64,000 bases of DNA, taken from Paractinoplanes rishiriensis (lineage in GTDB: Bacteria; Actinomycetota; Actinomycetes; Mycobacteriales; Micromonosporaceae). The position numbers were made by a program, and so were the translations under genes. The notes beneath the pieces are model-generated. The model saw only the letters and a list, made by a program, of their open reading frames with translations. It searched no databases and was not told where the DNA came from. The first letter of the stretch is position 1; each line of letters starts with the position of its first letter. The stretch is from assembly GCF_016862375.1 (NCBI RefSeq), contig NZ_BOMV01000054.1, positions 62,001-126,000 of the forward strand. Reading direction: 5' to 3'. Below are positions 9,738-19,517 of the stretch, one piece after another.

Positions 9738-10388
9738 TTACTGGGCTGCGGCCATGATGGCGGACAGGCCCTGGATCACGTTGCCCACCGTGCGGGTCGG
9801 CGCGAACCGGTTGTCCACCCACTCGCGGCCCCGGTGCAGCCACACACTGGGCAGGCCGAGCGCCGCCGCGCCGCCGATGTCGGCCTCGGGACTGTCGCCG
9901 ACCACCCAGGCGCCGTTGAGCCGCATCCGCACCCGTTGCGCGGCCAGCGCGAAGATGCGCGGGTTGGGCTTGCTCACCCCGGCCTGCTCGGAGATCACCC
10001 AGTCCGCGACGTACCGGTCGAGGCCGGTGCGGCGGATCCGGCTGTCCTGCAGGCGCTCCTGTCCGTTGGTGACCACCACCGGCACCAGGCCGGCGTCGCC
10101 GGCAATCTGGAGCGCGCACCCGACCAGCGGATCAAGACGCTCGAACGCGAGCGGGCCCTCGTGCAGTTCCTCGTGGATGTCGATCGAGGGCGCGGACAAC
10201 TGGTAACGGTCGCGGATCATGTCGGACAAATCCCAGCGGGACGTGAGGCCATCCGCGTCGACGGAGAGTAACCAGTCGAGATCTTCCTGTGGTGCCCCGA
10301 TTTCGTCGAGGAACCCCTTTGCCCACAGCCTGAAGGCACCGCTGCGATCGAGCAGGGTGTCGTCGAGCGCCATCAGGACTAGGGGCAC
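9738..10388 (-). CDS. HAD-superfamily hydrolase-like protein with missing nucleophile
   Basis: 216-residue HAD-fold protein with a cap domain. Motif I should read D-x-D-x-T, but the sequence is LMALDDTLLD: Ala7 (GCG codon) sits where the nucleophilic Asp is expected, while the acid/base Asp9 is kept. Motif II VVVTNG, motif III Lys in SKPNPRIF and motif IV GDSPEADIGGA are intact. Without the nucleophile, normal phosphatase chemistry should fail; it may bind substrate or be a regulatory relic. Start GTG 10388. It is divergent from acnR. Confidence 0.85.
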   Translation of the reverse strand: MPLVLMALDDTLLDRSGAFRLWAKGFLDEIGAPQEDLDWLLSVDADGLTSRWDLSDMIRDRYQLSAPSIDIHEELHEGPLAFERLDPLVGCALQIAGDAGLVPVVVTNGQERLQDSRIRRTGLDRYVADWVISEQAGVSKPNPRIFALAAQRVRMRLNGAWVVGDSPEADIGGAAALGLPSVWLHRGREWVDNRFAPTRTVGNVIQGLSAIMAAAQ

Positions 10389-10420
10389 CCGCGCACTTTA
10401 CGTGAGGCAGCACGGAAGCG

Positions 10421-10437
10421 AACAGTCCAGGACTGTT
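10421..10437. promoter_or_regulatory. 17-bp palindrome in the HAD/acnR intergenic region
   Basis: AACAGTCC-A-GGACTGTT is a perfect inverted repeat with 8-bp arms and a single central base. It lies 33 bp upstream of the HAD start and 118 bp upstream of acnR. It could be an operator for the HAD gene or part of divergent control. The bound protein is unknown. Confidence 0.45.
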
Positions 10438-10499
10438 AACAACTTCCGGCCAGGATGGCGGATTTCGCATCATCCGGGCCGGGCCGGTTCGCGCCGTTG

Positions 10500-10516
10500 A
10501 CAAGACGTACGTACGG
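10500..10516 (+). promoter_or_regulatory. Putative AcnR operator upstream of acnR
   Basis: ACAAGACGTACGTACGG, containing the self-complementary core CGTACGTACG, begins inside a TTGACA (-35-like, 10497-10502) and lies 39 bp before the acnR start. A copy differing at one base is found upstream of aconitase at 19483-19499 on the other strand. That sharing is the evidence that it is the AcnR site. Confidence 0.55.
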
Positions 10517-10554
10517 ATTGCAAGGGAAAGGCCCTGCGTGACACGATCCAGGGC

Positions 10555-11133
10555 GTGCCCAGAGTAAGCCAGGACCAGCTCGACGCTCGTCGCCACGAGA
10601 TACTTGGCGCCGCGCGCGACTGCTTCGCCCGGTTCGGTTACGAGGGTGCCACCGTCCGGCGGCTCGAGGATGCAACCGGGCTGTCCCGGGGCGCAATTTT
10701 CCATCATTTTCGCGACAAGGAATCTCTGTTCCTCGCGGTTGCCGAGGACGACGCGGCCGCGATGGTCGAGACGGTGGCCCGCAACGGCCTGGTGCAGGTG
10801 ATGCGCGACCTGCTGGACCGGGCCGGCGGCAGCGAGGGCGACACGGCCGGCTGGCTCGGCACCCAGCTCGAGGTGTCCCGCCGGCTGCGCACCGATCCGG
10901 CCTTCGCCAAGCGCTGGGCCGAGCGGTCCGCGGCCATCGCCGACGCCACCCGGGACCGGCTGGCCCGCCAGCGCGAGGCCGGTGTGCTGCGCGAGGACGT
11001 GCCGGTCGAGGTGCTCACCCAGTTCCTCGAACTGGCCTACGACGGCCTCGTCCTCCATCTGGCCACCGGGCGCCCAGCCGGTGAGCTGAGCCGGGTCCTC
11101 GATCTGGTCGAAGAAGCCGTTCGCCGCACCTGA
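10555..11133 (+). CDS. acnR: TetR-family repressor of aconitase
   Basis: 192-residue TetR regulator. It closely resembles, from memory, M. tuberculosis Rv1474c and C. glutamicum AcnR, which represses acn. The HTH (about residues 24-49) contains ATVRRLEDATGLSRGAIFHHF, followed by RDKESLF, then an all-helical ligand domain with the characteristic WAERSAAIADATRDRL segment. Start GTG 10555 gives MPRVSQDQL, matching that family's N-terminus. Unlike in Mycobacterium, acn is not adjacent but starts about 8 kb away on the other strand. A shared 17-bp element upstream of both supports retained control. The TIGR04222 gene follows after about 35 bp. Confidence 0.85.
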   Translation: MPRVSQDQLDARRHEILGAARDCFARFGYEGATVRRLEDATGLSRGAIFHHFRDKESLFLAVAEDDAAAMVETVARNGLVQVMRDLLDRAGGSEGDTAGWLGTQLEVSRRLRTDPAFAKRWAERSAAIADATRDRLARQREAGVLREDVPVEVLTQFLELAYDGLVLHLATGRPAGELSRVLDLVEEAVRRT

Positions 11134-11168
11134 TCCCGCGGCGTTGCGGACGTCTGCACAATGAGGCC

Positions 11169-12059
11169 ATGCAGGACACCTGGGGGATTCCCGGCCCGAC
11201 CTTCATCGGCCTCTTCATCGGCGCGCTGGTGACCATCGCGGTGTGCGCCGCGATCCACCGCAGGGTCAGTTTCCGGGGCAACCGTGACGCCCGGGTCACC
11301 GACCTCGGGCCGCAGCAGGTCGCCTATCTCAACGGCGGCGACAAGCTGGCCATCTACGCCGCCGTGGGCGGCCTGCGCGCGGCCGAGGCGATCGGCACCG
11401 GGCCCGGTCACACGCTTACCCGGACCGGTCACCTGGCGGCGGGTGCGACCTCGCTCGACGCCGCCATCCACAACGCCGCGGGCCGGAACGTGCGGGCCCG
11501 CGAGCTCAAGGACGACATGTGGGTTAAGTCGGCCCTCGACGAACTGCGCACCGGCCTGGAACGTCGCGGCCTGGTGAACAGCCGGCAGACCATCAACGCG
11601 ATCCGGCTCTGGGCGGTTCCGGCCGGCGTCCTGCTGCTGGTCGGCGTCGCCCGGCTGGCGGCCGGTATCGAGATGGACAAGCCGGTCGGCCTGCTCGTCC
11701 CGGCGTTGGCCTTCAACGGCGTGCTGGTGCTGGGCCTGCTGCTCACCGACCGGCGGGCCACCCGGGCGGCCCGCCGGGGACTGGCCGACCTGCGCAAGCA
11801 GAATGCCCACCTGGCGCCGAGCCAGTCGCCGTCCTACGGGACCTACGGGGTGACCAGCGCGGCGATGGGGGTGGCGCTGTTCGGCGGGGCGGCGCTCTAT
11901 TCGATGGACCCGGCCTTCGCGGCCGAGGCCGAGATTCAGCGGGCCGCGGCAGCCGGCGGGGGAAGCAGCGGCAGTTCCTGCGGGGGCGGCAGCTCGTGCG
12001 GAGGCGGCGGCGGAGGCGGTGGAGGCGGCTGCGGCGGTGGCGGCGGCTGCGGTGGCTGA
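11169..12059 (+). CDS. TIGR04222 membrane protein with Cys/Gly-rich tail
   Basis: 296-residue membrane protein of the TIGR04222 type. Likely membrane helices are at about 11-29, 147-165, 173-192 and 227-245. The middle (about 45-140) is soluble. After the last helix comes an Ala/Glu stretch, then a low-complexity tail (262-296) of Gly and Ser with four cysteines at 271, 277, 288 and 294. The next gene encodes a DUF692 iron oxygenase, a family that modifies Cys residues of ribosomal peptides, so this tail may be the substrate of that enzyme. No separate precursor peptide is seen. The function of the protein itself is unknown; family assignment is good, the substrate role is inference. Confidence 0.85.
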   Translation: MQDTWGIPGPTFIGLFIGALVTIAVCAAIHRRVSFRGNRDARVTDLGPQQVAYLNGGDKLAIYAAVGGLRAAEAIGTGPGHTLTRTGHLAAGATSLDAAIHNAAGRNVRARELKDDMWVKSALDELRTGLERRGLVNSRQTINAIRLWAVPAGVLLLVGVARLAAGIEMDKPVGLLVPALAFNGVLVLGLLLTDRRATRAARRGLADLRKQNAHLAPSQSPSYGTYGVTSAAMGVALFGGAALYSMDPAFAAEAEIQRAAAAGGGSSGSSCGGGSSCGGGGGGGGGGCGGGGGCGG

Positions 12060-12150
12060 AAACCACGGCGACGGCGTCGGAGGGCGGCCCGCAAGCCAGG
12101 AGCACGGCGCCGGGATCGGGTGGCGGCCCGAAAGCCGGGCGCGCGGAGGT

Positions 12151-12966
12151 ATGGCGGACTACGGCGTCGGGATCGGGTGGCGGCCCGAGATCGCCGGCGT
12201 CGTGGCTGGGCTCCCGGGGTTGCGTTTCGCCGAGGTGGTGGCCGAGTCGGTGCACGCGCACGGGGATCTCTCGGCCGGGCTGGCGGAACTGCTCGCCCGG
12301 GGGGTCGCGGTGGTGCCGCACGGGGTCCGCCTGTCGCTCGGCGGGGCCGAACCGGTCGAGCCGCATCGGGTCGAGCACCTGGCGGCGGTCGCCGGGAAGC
12401 TGGGGGCGCCGCTGGTGAGTGAACACATCGCGTTCGTCCGGGCCGGTGGGGTCGAGGTGGGGCATCTGCTGCCGTTGCCGCGCAGCCGGGAGGCGGTCGA
12501 CGCGGTGGTCGCCAACGTCAAGCGCACCCAGGCGGAGCTGCCGGTGCCGCTGGCGCTGGAGCCGATCGCCGCGCTGTTCGACTGGCCGGACGACGAGTTG
12601 ACCGAGGCCGACTTCATCACCGAGATCCTGGACCAGACCGGGGCGCTGCTGCTGCTCGACATCGCCAACGTCTACGCGAACGCCCGGAACCGGGGCGAGG
12701 ACCCGCTCGCGCTGCTGGACCGGCTGCCGCTGGAGCGGGTCGCGTACGTGCACGTGGCGGGCGGGTCGGAGCATCAGGGGCTCTATCACGACACGCACAC
12801 CGATGCGGTGCCGGTCGAGGTGCTCGACCTGGTGACGGCGCTGTGCGAGCGGCAGAGGCCGCCGGCGCTGATGCTGGAGCGGGACGGGGACTATCCGCCG
12901 GCGGCCGCGTTGCGGGCCGAGCTGGATGCGATCGCGGCGGCCTCCGGATATCCCGCGGTGACCTGA
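12151..12966 (+). CDS. DUF692 family multinuclear non-heme iron oxygenase (MbnB/TglH-like)
   Basis: TIM-barrel protein of DUF692; characterised members (MbnB, TglH) use two or three irons and O2 to rearrange or oxidise Cys in peptides. From ATG 12151 (271 residues) the start GVGIGWRPE fits the family. Probable ligands are His57 (VPHGVR), His92 (SEHIAF), Glu137 (LALEP), Asp170/Asn173 (LLLDIANVYANA), His201 (YVHVAGG), Asp214/His216 (HDTHTD) and Glu243 (LERDG). The frame is open back to 12019, overlapping the upstream gene, but that part contains duplicated copies of the GWRPE-coding segment. GGAGG lies only 1 nt before ATG 12151, so the start is uncertain. The next gene starts one base after this stop. 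Confidence 0.88.
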   Translation: MADYGVGIGWRPEIAGVVAGLPGLRFAEVVAESVHAHGDLSAGLAELLARGVAVVPHGVRLSLGGAEPVEPHRVEHLAAVAGKLGAPLVSEHIAFVRAGGVEVGHLLPLPRSREAVDAVVANVKRTQAELPVPLALEPIAALFDWPDDELTEADFITEILDQTGALLLLDIANVYANARNRGEDPLALLDRLPLERVAYVHVAGGSEHQGLYHDTHTDAVPVEVLDLVTALCERQRPPALMLERDGDYPPAAALRAELDAIAAASGYPAVT

Positions 12967-12967
12967 G

Positions 12968-13456
12968 ATGACCGGGAACGACCACCGGGGTGACCCCCCG
13001 GGACAGCCCGGCAGCGAGGCGCGGAGCCTGGCCCACCGCCAAGCCGATCTGGTGCAGGCGTTGACGGCTGGAAAACGCGTACCTCCTGGTTTTGATGGTT
13101 TTCGGGTTGAGGCGGCGCGAGTGGCGCTGTTGCGCAAGCGAGCCGGTGAGGTCTCGCGGCAGTGGCCGTTGCTTGCCGCCGGGTTCGGTGGTGGGTGGAA
13201 GCGCGAGTTTGCGGCGTGGGCTGCGGCGCGCCCGACGCAGGGATCCTTGCGGGACGGCTGGGACTTCGCGCGGGAGCTGGCCGGTCGGGATGCGTTACCG
13301 GAGCTGGCGGGTGAGGAGCTCGCGGCGCGTGAGGCTTTGTGGCGATATGACGGTTCAAGCGCGCCCCGGCCGCGTCGTGGTCCGGCTGTGCGGGCGGCCG
13401 CCGGCGCCGTCGTGGTGCAGATCTTCGGGCGGGTACGCGTGCTGCGCCGCCCGTAG
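12968..13456 (+). CDS. DUF692 partner protein (SCO6045-like)
   Basis: 162-residue soluble protein. The central segment, with VALLRKRAGEVSRQWPLLAA and RPTQGSLRDGWDFARELA, matches the actinobacterial SCO6045-like domain that sits next to DUF692 genes. By analogy with MbnC/TglI-type partners it probably presents the peptide substrate to the oxygenase, though direct evidence is lacking for this subgroup. The ATG at 12968 is one base after the DUF692 stop, so the two are translationally coupled. The C-terminal ~30 residues are basic and low-complexity. It lacks Cys-rich or membrane segments. Confidence 0.78.
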   Translation: MTGNDHRGDPPGQPGSEARSLAHRQADLVQALTAGKRVPPGFDGFRVEAARVALLRKRAGEVSRQWPLLAAGFGGGWKREFAAWAAARPTQGSLRDGWDFARELAGRDALPELAGEELAAREALWRYDGSSAPRPRRGPAVRAAAGAVVVQIFGRVRVLRRP

Positions 13457-13466
13457 TATCGCGGGC

Positions 13467-14222
13467 ATGGATCTCGGGCTCGACGGTCGCGTATACGTCC
13501 TCACCGGCGCCTCGAAAGGGCTGGGTCATGCCACCGCGGCGGCTCTGGTGGGTGATGGGGCAAAGGTCGTTATTTCCTCGCGGGACGCGGCCGGCGTGGC
13601 GGCGGCTGCGGCGGCACTCGGGGACGGCGCGGTCGGGGTGGCGGCCGATCTGAGCTCACCGGAGACGCCCGGGCGGTTGGTCGCGGAGGCGCGGGCGCGG
13701 TTCGGGCGGTTCGACGGGGCGCTGATCTCGGTGGGCGGGCCGGCTCCCGGGTCGGCCGGGTCGATGACCGACGAGCAGTGGCGCTCCGCTTTCGAGACGG
13801 TTTTTCTGGGTTCCGTGCGGGCGGCGCGCGAGTTTTCGGCCGCGCTGCCGGACGGGGGTGTGATCGCGCTCGTGCTGTCCACCACGGTGAAGACGCCGCT
13901 CAAGGGGCTGGGGCTGTCGAACGGGCTGCGGCCCGGGCTGGCGATGGCCACCAAGGACATGGCGGACGAGTGGGGGCCGCGCGGGATCCGGGTGGTCAGC
14001 CTGCTGCCGGGGCGGTTCCTGACCGATCGGAACGTGGAACTGTTCGCCTCGTCGGGAGATCCGGAGGCGGCTGCCGCGGCGGCAGCGGAGACGATTCCGC
14101 TGCGGCGTATCGGGGAACCGGCCGAATTTGGGCGGGTTGCGGCGTTTGTGCTGTCGCCGGCGGCCAGCTACATCAGCGGTAGTGCGCTGGCGGTGGACGG
14201 CGGGGCGATGCGGTCTTTGTAA
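13467..14222 (+). CDS. Atypical short-chain dehydrogenase/reductase
   Basis: 251-residue Rossmann-fold SDR. The coenzyme motif TGASKGLG lies at about residues 13-20 and DGGAMRSL closes the protein, as in FabG-like enzymes. The catalytic YxxxK is absent: the expected place reads LGLSNGLRPGLAMATKD, a variant I recall in a branch of FabG-like SDRs. Ordinary SDR chemistry therefore needs testing. ATG 13467 is chosen because the upstream part of the frame overlaps the DUF692 partner gene and has no SDR similarity. The 10-bp gap suggests it may still be read with the upstream trio. Confidence 0.85.
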   Translation: MDLGLDGRVYVLTGASKGLGHATAAALVGDGAKVVISSRDAAGVAAAAAALGDGAVGVAADLSSPETPGRLVAEARARFGRFDGALISVGGPAPGSAGSMTDEQWRSAFETVFLGSVRAAREFSAALPDGGVIALVLSTTVKTPLKGLGLSNGLRPGLAMATKDMADEWGPRGIRVVSLLPGRFLTDRNVELFASSGDPEAAAAAAAETIPLRRIGEPAEFGRVAAFVLSPAASYISGSALAVDGGAMRSL

Positions 14223-14236
14223 GGGCTCGGACCGCA

Positions 14237-15190
14237 CTAGATCATACGGCGCCGTACCCGCCACACCACCACACCGATCAGGACCGCCGCGACGGCGACG
14301 AACAGGGCCGCCTCGATGAACTGGAACGTCCAGAACCGGTCGGCCGGGTGGTAGACCCCGAACTGCTGGATGCCCTGCGCGTGCAGGAACTGGTTGAGGT
14401 TGGTGCCGGCCTGGTTGGCGGCGGCCTCCAGTTCGTAGTACTCGGTTGCGCTCAGCCTGCGCCCGGTGGCGGCTGCGTAGCCGTGTTCGATCACCCAGCT
14501 CCCCACCTGGTCTCTCGAGCCGCCGACGGGGACCGGCTCCATGGTGGTGAGCGGCGTGGCGTACGCGGGACGGGCCAACAGCGCCACCGTCATCCGGGCG
14601 GCGAGGAACGCCCCGAACGCGACGCCGAACGCGGGCAGGCTGCGCCGCAGGATCGCCCCGGCGGCGGTGGCGACGCCGAACGCGAACAGCGCGTACGCCA
14701 CCGGAACAAGTCCCTCCAGGTCGAAGGCGTCGTACTGGAACCGCCCTTCCCACGCGTCGAACGGCTGACGGAACCAGGTGAGCACCGCGGTGAACATCCC
14801 GGTGAGCACGACGGTGACGCCGGCCAGTGCCGCGAGCTTGGCCGCCAGCCAGCGCATCCGCGGCACGGCCTGCGTCCAGGCGAGCTGCCAGGTGCCGTCT
14901 TCCAGTTCGCGCGCGAGCAGTGGCGCACCGAGGAACGCACCGACGACGACGGGGACCAGATAGAAGGCCGCCAGGAGGTTCTCGACGTACCCGTACTCCT
15001 CGTCGAGCCGGCGGAAGGACGCCGCGCAGGCCTCGTTGACACCGGCCTCTCCCGCACACCGGGCGGGACCGCCGGGGAACAGGTCGTGGGCCTGCGTGCC
15101 GAGCACGAGCAGGGCAATGCCGAACAGGCCGACAAGCAGACCCAGGACGCAGACCTCGGTCCGGTGCTGGCGCCAGATCAACCACGTCAT
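14237..15190 (-). CDS. ABC transporter permease
   Basis: 317-residue membrane protein beginning MTWLIWRQHRTEV, typical of actinobacterial ABC-2 type permeases. Hydrophobic segments occur near residues 14-36, 90-115, 135-165, 180-205, 210-235 and 290-310, with a large extracytoplasmic loop before the last helix. The ATG at 15190 overlaps the stop of the ATPase gene (ATGA), so the frame upstream of it is not used. It works with the ATPase at 15187-16086; the GntR gene controls both. The substrate is unknown. Confidence 0.85.
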   Translation of the reverse strand: MTWLIWRQHRTEVCVLGLLVGLFGIALLVLGTQAHDLFPGGPARCAGEAGVNEACAASFRRLDEEYGYVENLLAAFYLVPVVVGAFLGAPLLARELEDGTWQLAWTQAVPRMRWLAAKLAALAGVTVVLTGMFTAVLTWFRQPFDAWEGRFQYDAFDLEGLVPVAYALFAFGVATAAGAILRRSLPAFGVAFGAFLAARMTVALLARPAYATPLTTMEPVPVGGSRDQVGSWVIEHGYAAATGRRLSATEYYELEAAANQAGTNLNQFLHAQGIQQFGVYHPADRFWTFQFIEAALFVAVAAVLIGVVVWRVRRRMI

Positions 15191-16086
15191 ACCGCCACCC
15201 CCGGTGTGACCGCGGCGCTCGGCTCGGACGGCCGGCGCAGGTACGCCAGCACCAGGTCCTCCAGCGAGACCGGCTGGGACTGCCACCCCGGCGCGGCCGG
15301 GATCGCGCCGTCACGTACCAGCAGGGTCGTGTGCCGGTCGCTGTGGACGGCCTCCACGACCGTGCCGGCCCGGTCGAGGTCGGTGGCCGTGCGCGGGCCG
15401 ACGAGCAGCCGGTGCTCGGCGAGGAGGGTGTCGATGTCACCGGTGAGCGTGACCCGGCCGTCGTTGAGCACGACCAGGTGGTCGCAGACGCGCTCCAGCT
15501 CGTGCACGACGTGGGAGGAGAACAGGACGGTCACCCCGCCCTCGGCCACCGCGCCCATGAGGACCTGCAGGAACTCGTGCCGGGCGAGCGGGTCGAGGCT
15601 GGCCACCGGCTCGTCGAGGACAAGCAGGTCCGGCCGCTTCGCCAGGGCCAGAGCCAACGCGACCTGGGCCTGCTGCCCGCCGGAGAGCGTACCGGCCCTG
15701 CGGTCGAGCGGGATGCCCAGCTTCGCCAGCCGGCGCTCGGCCAGCCCGTGGTCGAACCGCAGGTTGCAGGCCCGGCCGAAGCGGAGCATCTCGGCGACGG
15801 TGAAGCGCTTGTACAGCGGGTGGTCCTGGGCCAGGAACCCGACCCGGGAAAGAGTTTGCGGGGTGCTGGCGGTGACGTCGTGGCCGAGGACCTCGACCGT
15901 GCCGGTGCTCGGTGCCAGCAACCCGACGACCAGGCGCAACAGCGTGGTTTTGCCCGCGCCGTTCGGCCCGACCAGGGCGATCACGCCGCCCGCCGGCAGG
16001 GCCAGGGTGCAGTCGCGCAGCGCCCAGCCCTTCCGGTACCGCTTGCCCACACCGTCGGTGCGCAGCGCGAACTCGGTCGCTGTCAC
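15187..16086 (-). CDS. ABC transporter ATP-binding protein
   Basis: 299-residue ATPase of the ABC-2/drug-export type. Walker A GPNGAGKTTLL (about 40-50), signature LSGGQQAQVALA (about 134-145), Walker B LLVLDEPVASLD (about 153-164) and the switch-His segment SSHVVHELE are all present. A C-terminal extension of about 80 residues follows. Start GTG 16086 overlaps the GntR stop in a GTGA, so regulator, ATPase and permease form one operon. The arrangement is that of YtrA-type GntR/ABC operons responding to cell-envelope stress; the inducer here is unknown. Confidence 0.93.
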   Translation of the reverse strand: MTATEFALRTDGVGKRYRKGWALRDCTLALPAGGVIALVGPNGAGKTTLLRLVVGLLAPSTGTVEVLGHDVTASTPQTLSRVGFLAQDHPLYKRFTVAEMLRFGRACNLRFDHGLAERRLAKLGIPLDRRAGTLSGGQQAQVALALALAKRPDLLVLDEPVASLDPLARHEFLQVLMGAVAEGGVTVLFSSHVVHELERVCDHLVVLNDGRVTLTGDIDTLLAEHRLLVGPRTATDLDRAGTVVEAVHSDRHTTLLVRDGAIPAAPGWQSQPVSLEDLVLAYLRRPSEPSAAVTPGVAV

Positions 16087-16478
16087 GCCACGTCCTCATT
16101 CCTCGTCTGCTGGTGGACGGAAGTGAAAAGCGCGTTGACCGCCTGCTCGTCGAGGCCGGCCGCGTAGGCGCGGCGCAGCCAGGTCGCCAGGCCGCGGCGC
16201 AGCGACGTGTACGTCGATGCCGGCATCACGGCCGCCTGCTGTTCATTGACGAACGTGCCCTGGCCGGGCCGGCCGGTGACCAGGTTCTCCTGCTCCATCT
16301 GCCGGTACGCCTTGGCGACGGTGTTCGGATTGATCGCCAGGTCCTCGACCACCTCGCGGATGAGCGGGAGGCGGTCACCGGGTTGGAGAAAGCCCAGCAG
16401 CACCGCCTGGCGGACCTGCTGGACGAGTTGCAGGTACGGCGGCACGCCGGAGTGGGTGTCGAGCCGGAAGACGAACAC
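16083..16478 (-). CDS. YtrA-subfamily GntR regulator
   Basis: 131-residue regulator with a winged-helix domain (about residues 10-78) and a short helical tail, the size expected for YtrA-type GntR proteins. Diagnostic segments are GVPPYLQLVQQVRQAV, LPLIREVVEDLAINPNTVAKAY and GRPGQGTFV. Start GTG 16478 lies just downstream of a 12-bp perfect inverted repeat that overlaps its promoter, so it very likely represses its own operon with the ABC transporter genes. Confidence 0.92.
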   Translation of the reverse strand: MFVFRLDTHSGVPPYLQLVQQVRQAVLLGFLQPGDRLPLIREVVEDLAINPNTVAKAYRQMEQENLVTGRPGQGTFVNEQQAAVMPASTYTSLRRGLATWLRRAYAAGLDEQAVNALFTSVHQQTRNEDVA

Positions 16479-16485
16479 GGTAGCC

Positions 16486-16534
16486 CCTTACTGCTTTCCT
16501 AGTACCATAGTAAAGCAGTAAGGAGCCGGTCAAT
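16486..16534 (-). promoter_or_regulatory. Promoter and GntR operator of the ABC operon
   Basis: On the minus strand TTGACC (16534-16529) and TACTAT (16512-16507) are separated by 16 bp and form a good promoter about 30 bp before the GTG. CCTTACTGCTTT (16486-16497) and AAAGCAGTAAGG (16512-16523) are perfect 12-bp inverted arms covering the spacer and the start region, the position expected for a YtrA-type repressor site. Confidence 0.75.
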
Positions 16535-16553
16535 TTCGAATCTGAGAAAGCGG

Positions 16554-16590
16554 AACGCCCCGCCCCCGGTCAGCTGCGGGGCGGGGCGTT
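16554..16590 (-). terminator. Terminator hairpin after aconitase
   Basis: AACGCCCCGCCCC (16554-16566) and GGGGCGGGGCGTT (16578-16590) are perfectly complementary 13-bp arms around an 11-nt loop. They lie 10 bp after the acn stop and before the divergently placed GntR promoter. No T-run follows. Confidence 0.75.
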
Positions 16591-16600
16591 CGCGGGTGGA

Positions 16601-19378
<2,778 letters not shown>

Positions 19379-19440
19379 GTCATCTCCTTCACACCCAGCG
19401 AATGGAACTCAAGTCTTCCGCACCGGTACGGATGCCTCCG

Positions 19441-19460
19441 GAGTTAGGTAGACCTAACTC
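19441..19460. promoter_or_regulatory. 20-bp perfect palindrome upstream of acn
   Basis: GAGTTAGGT-AG-ACCTAACTC: 9-bp arms with two central bases, 62 bp before the acn start. The half sequence TTAGGT resembles iron-regulator (DtxR/IdeR) half-sites, but the two halves are spaced 2 bp apart instead of 7, so an ordinary iron box does not fit. It is more likely the site of another dimeric regulator of acn. Confidence 0.6.
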
Positions 19461-19482
19461 TCGGTTCACGTCTTCCGTAAAA

Positions 19483-19499
19483 CCGTACGTCCGTCTTGT
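19483..19499 (-). promoter_or_regulatory. Putative AcnR operator upstream of acn
   Basis: Read on the minus strand this is ACAAGACGGACGTACGG, 16 of 17 bases identical to the element before acnR at 10500-10516. It lies about 105 bp upstream of the acn start, in the direction of acn transcription. Confidence 0.55.
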
Positions 19500-19517
19500 A
19501 AGCCCGCGCAAGCCGGG

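Noticed and set aside
14348..16126. Long open frame on the plus strand opposite the ABC operon
   Set aside because: It is antisense to two well-supported ABC genes, has composition typical of GC-rich shadows and resembles no family.
19441..19460. Classic IdeR/DtxR iron box
   Set aside because: The half-sites are 2 bp apart instead of 7, so the consensus is not met; kept only as an unassigned palindrome.
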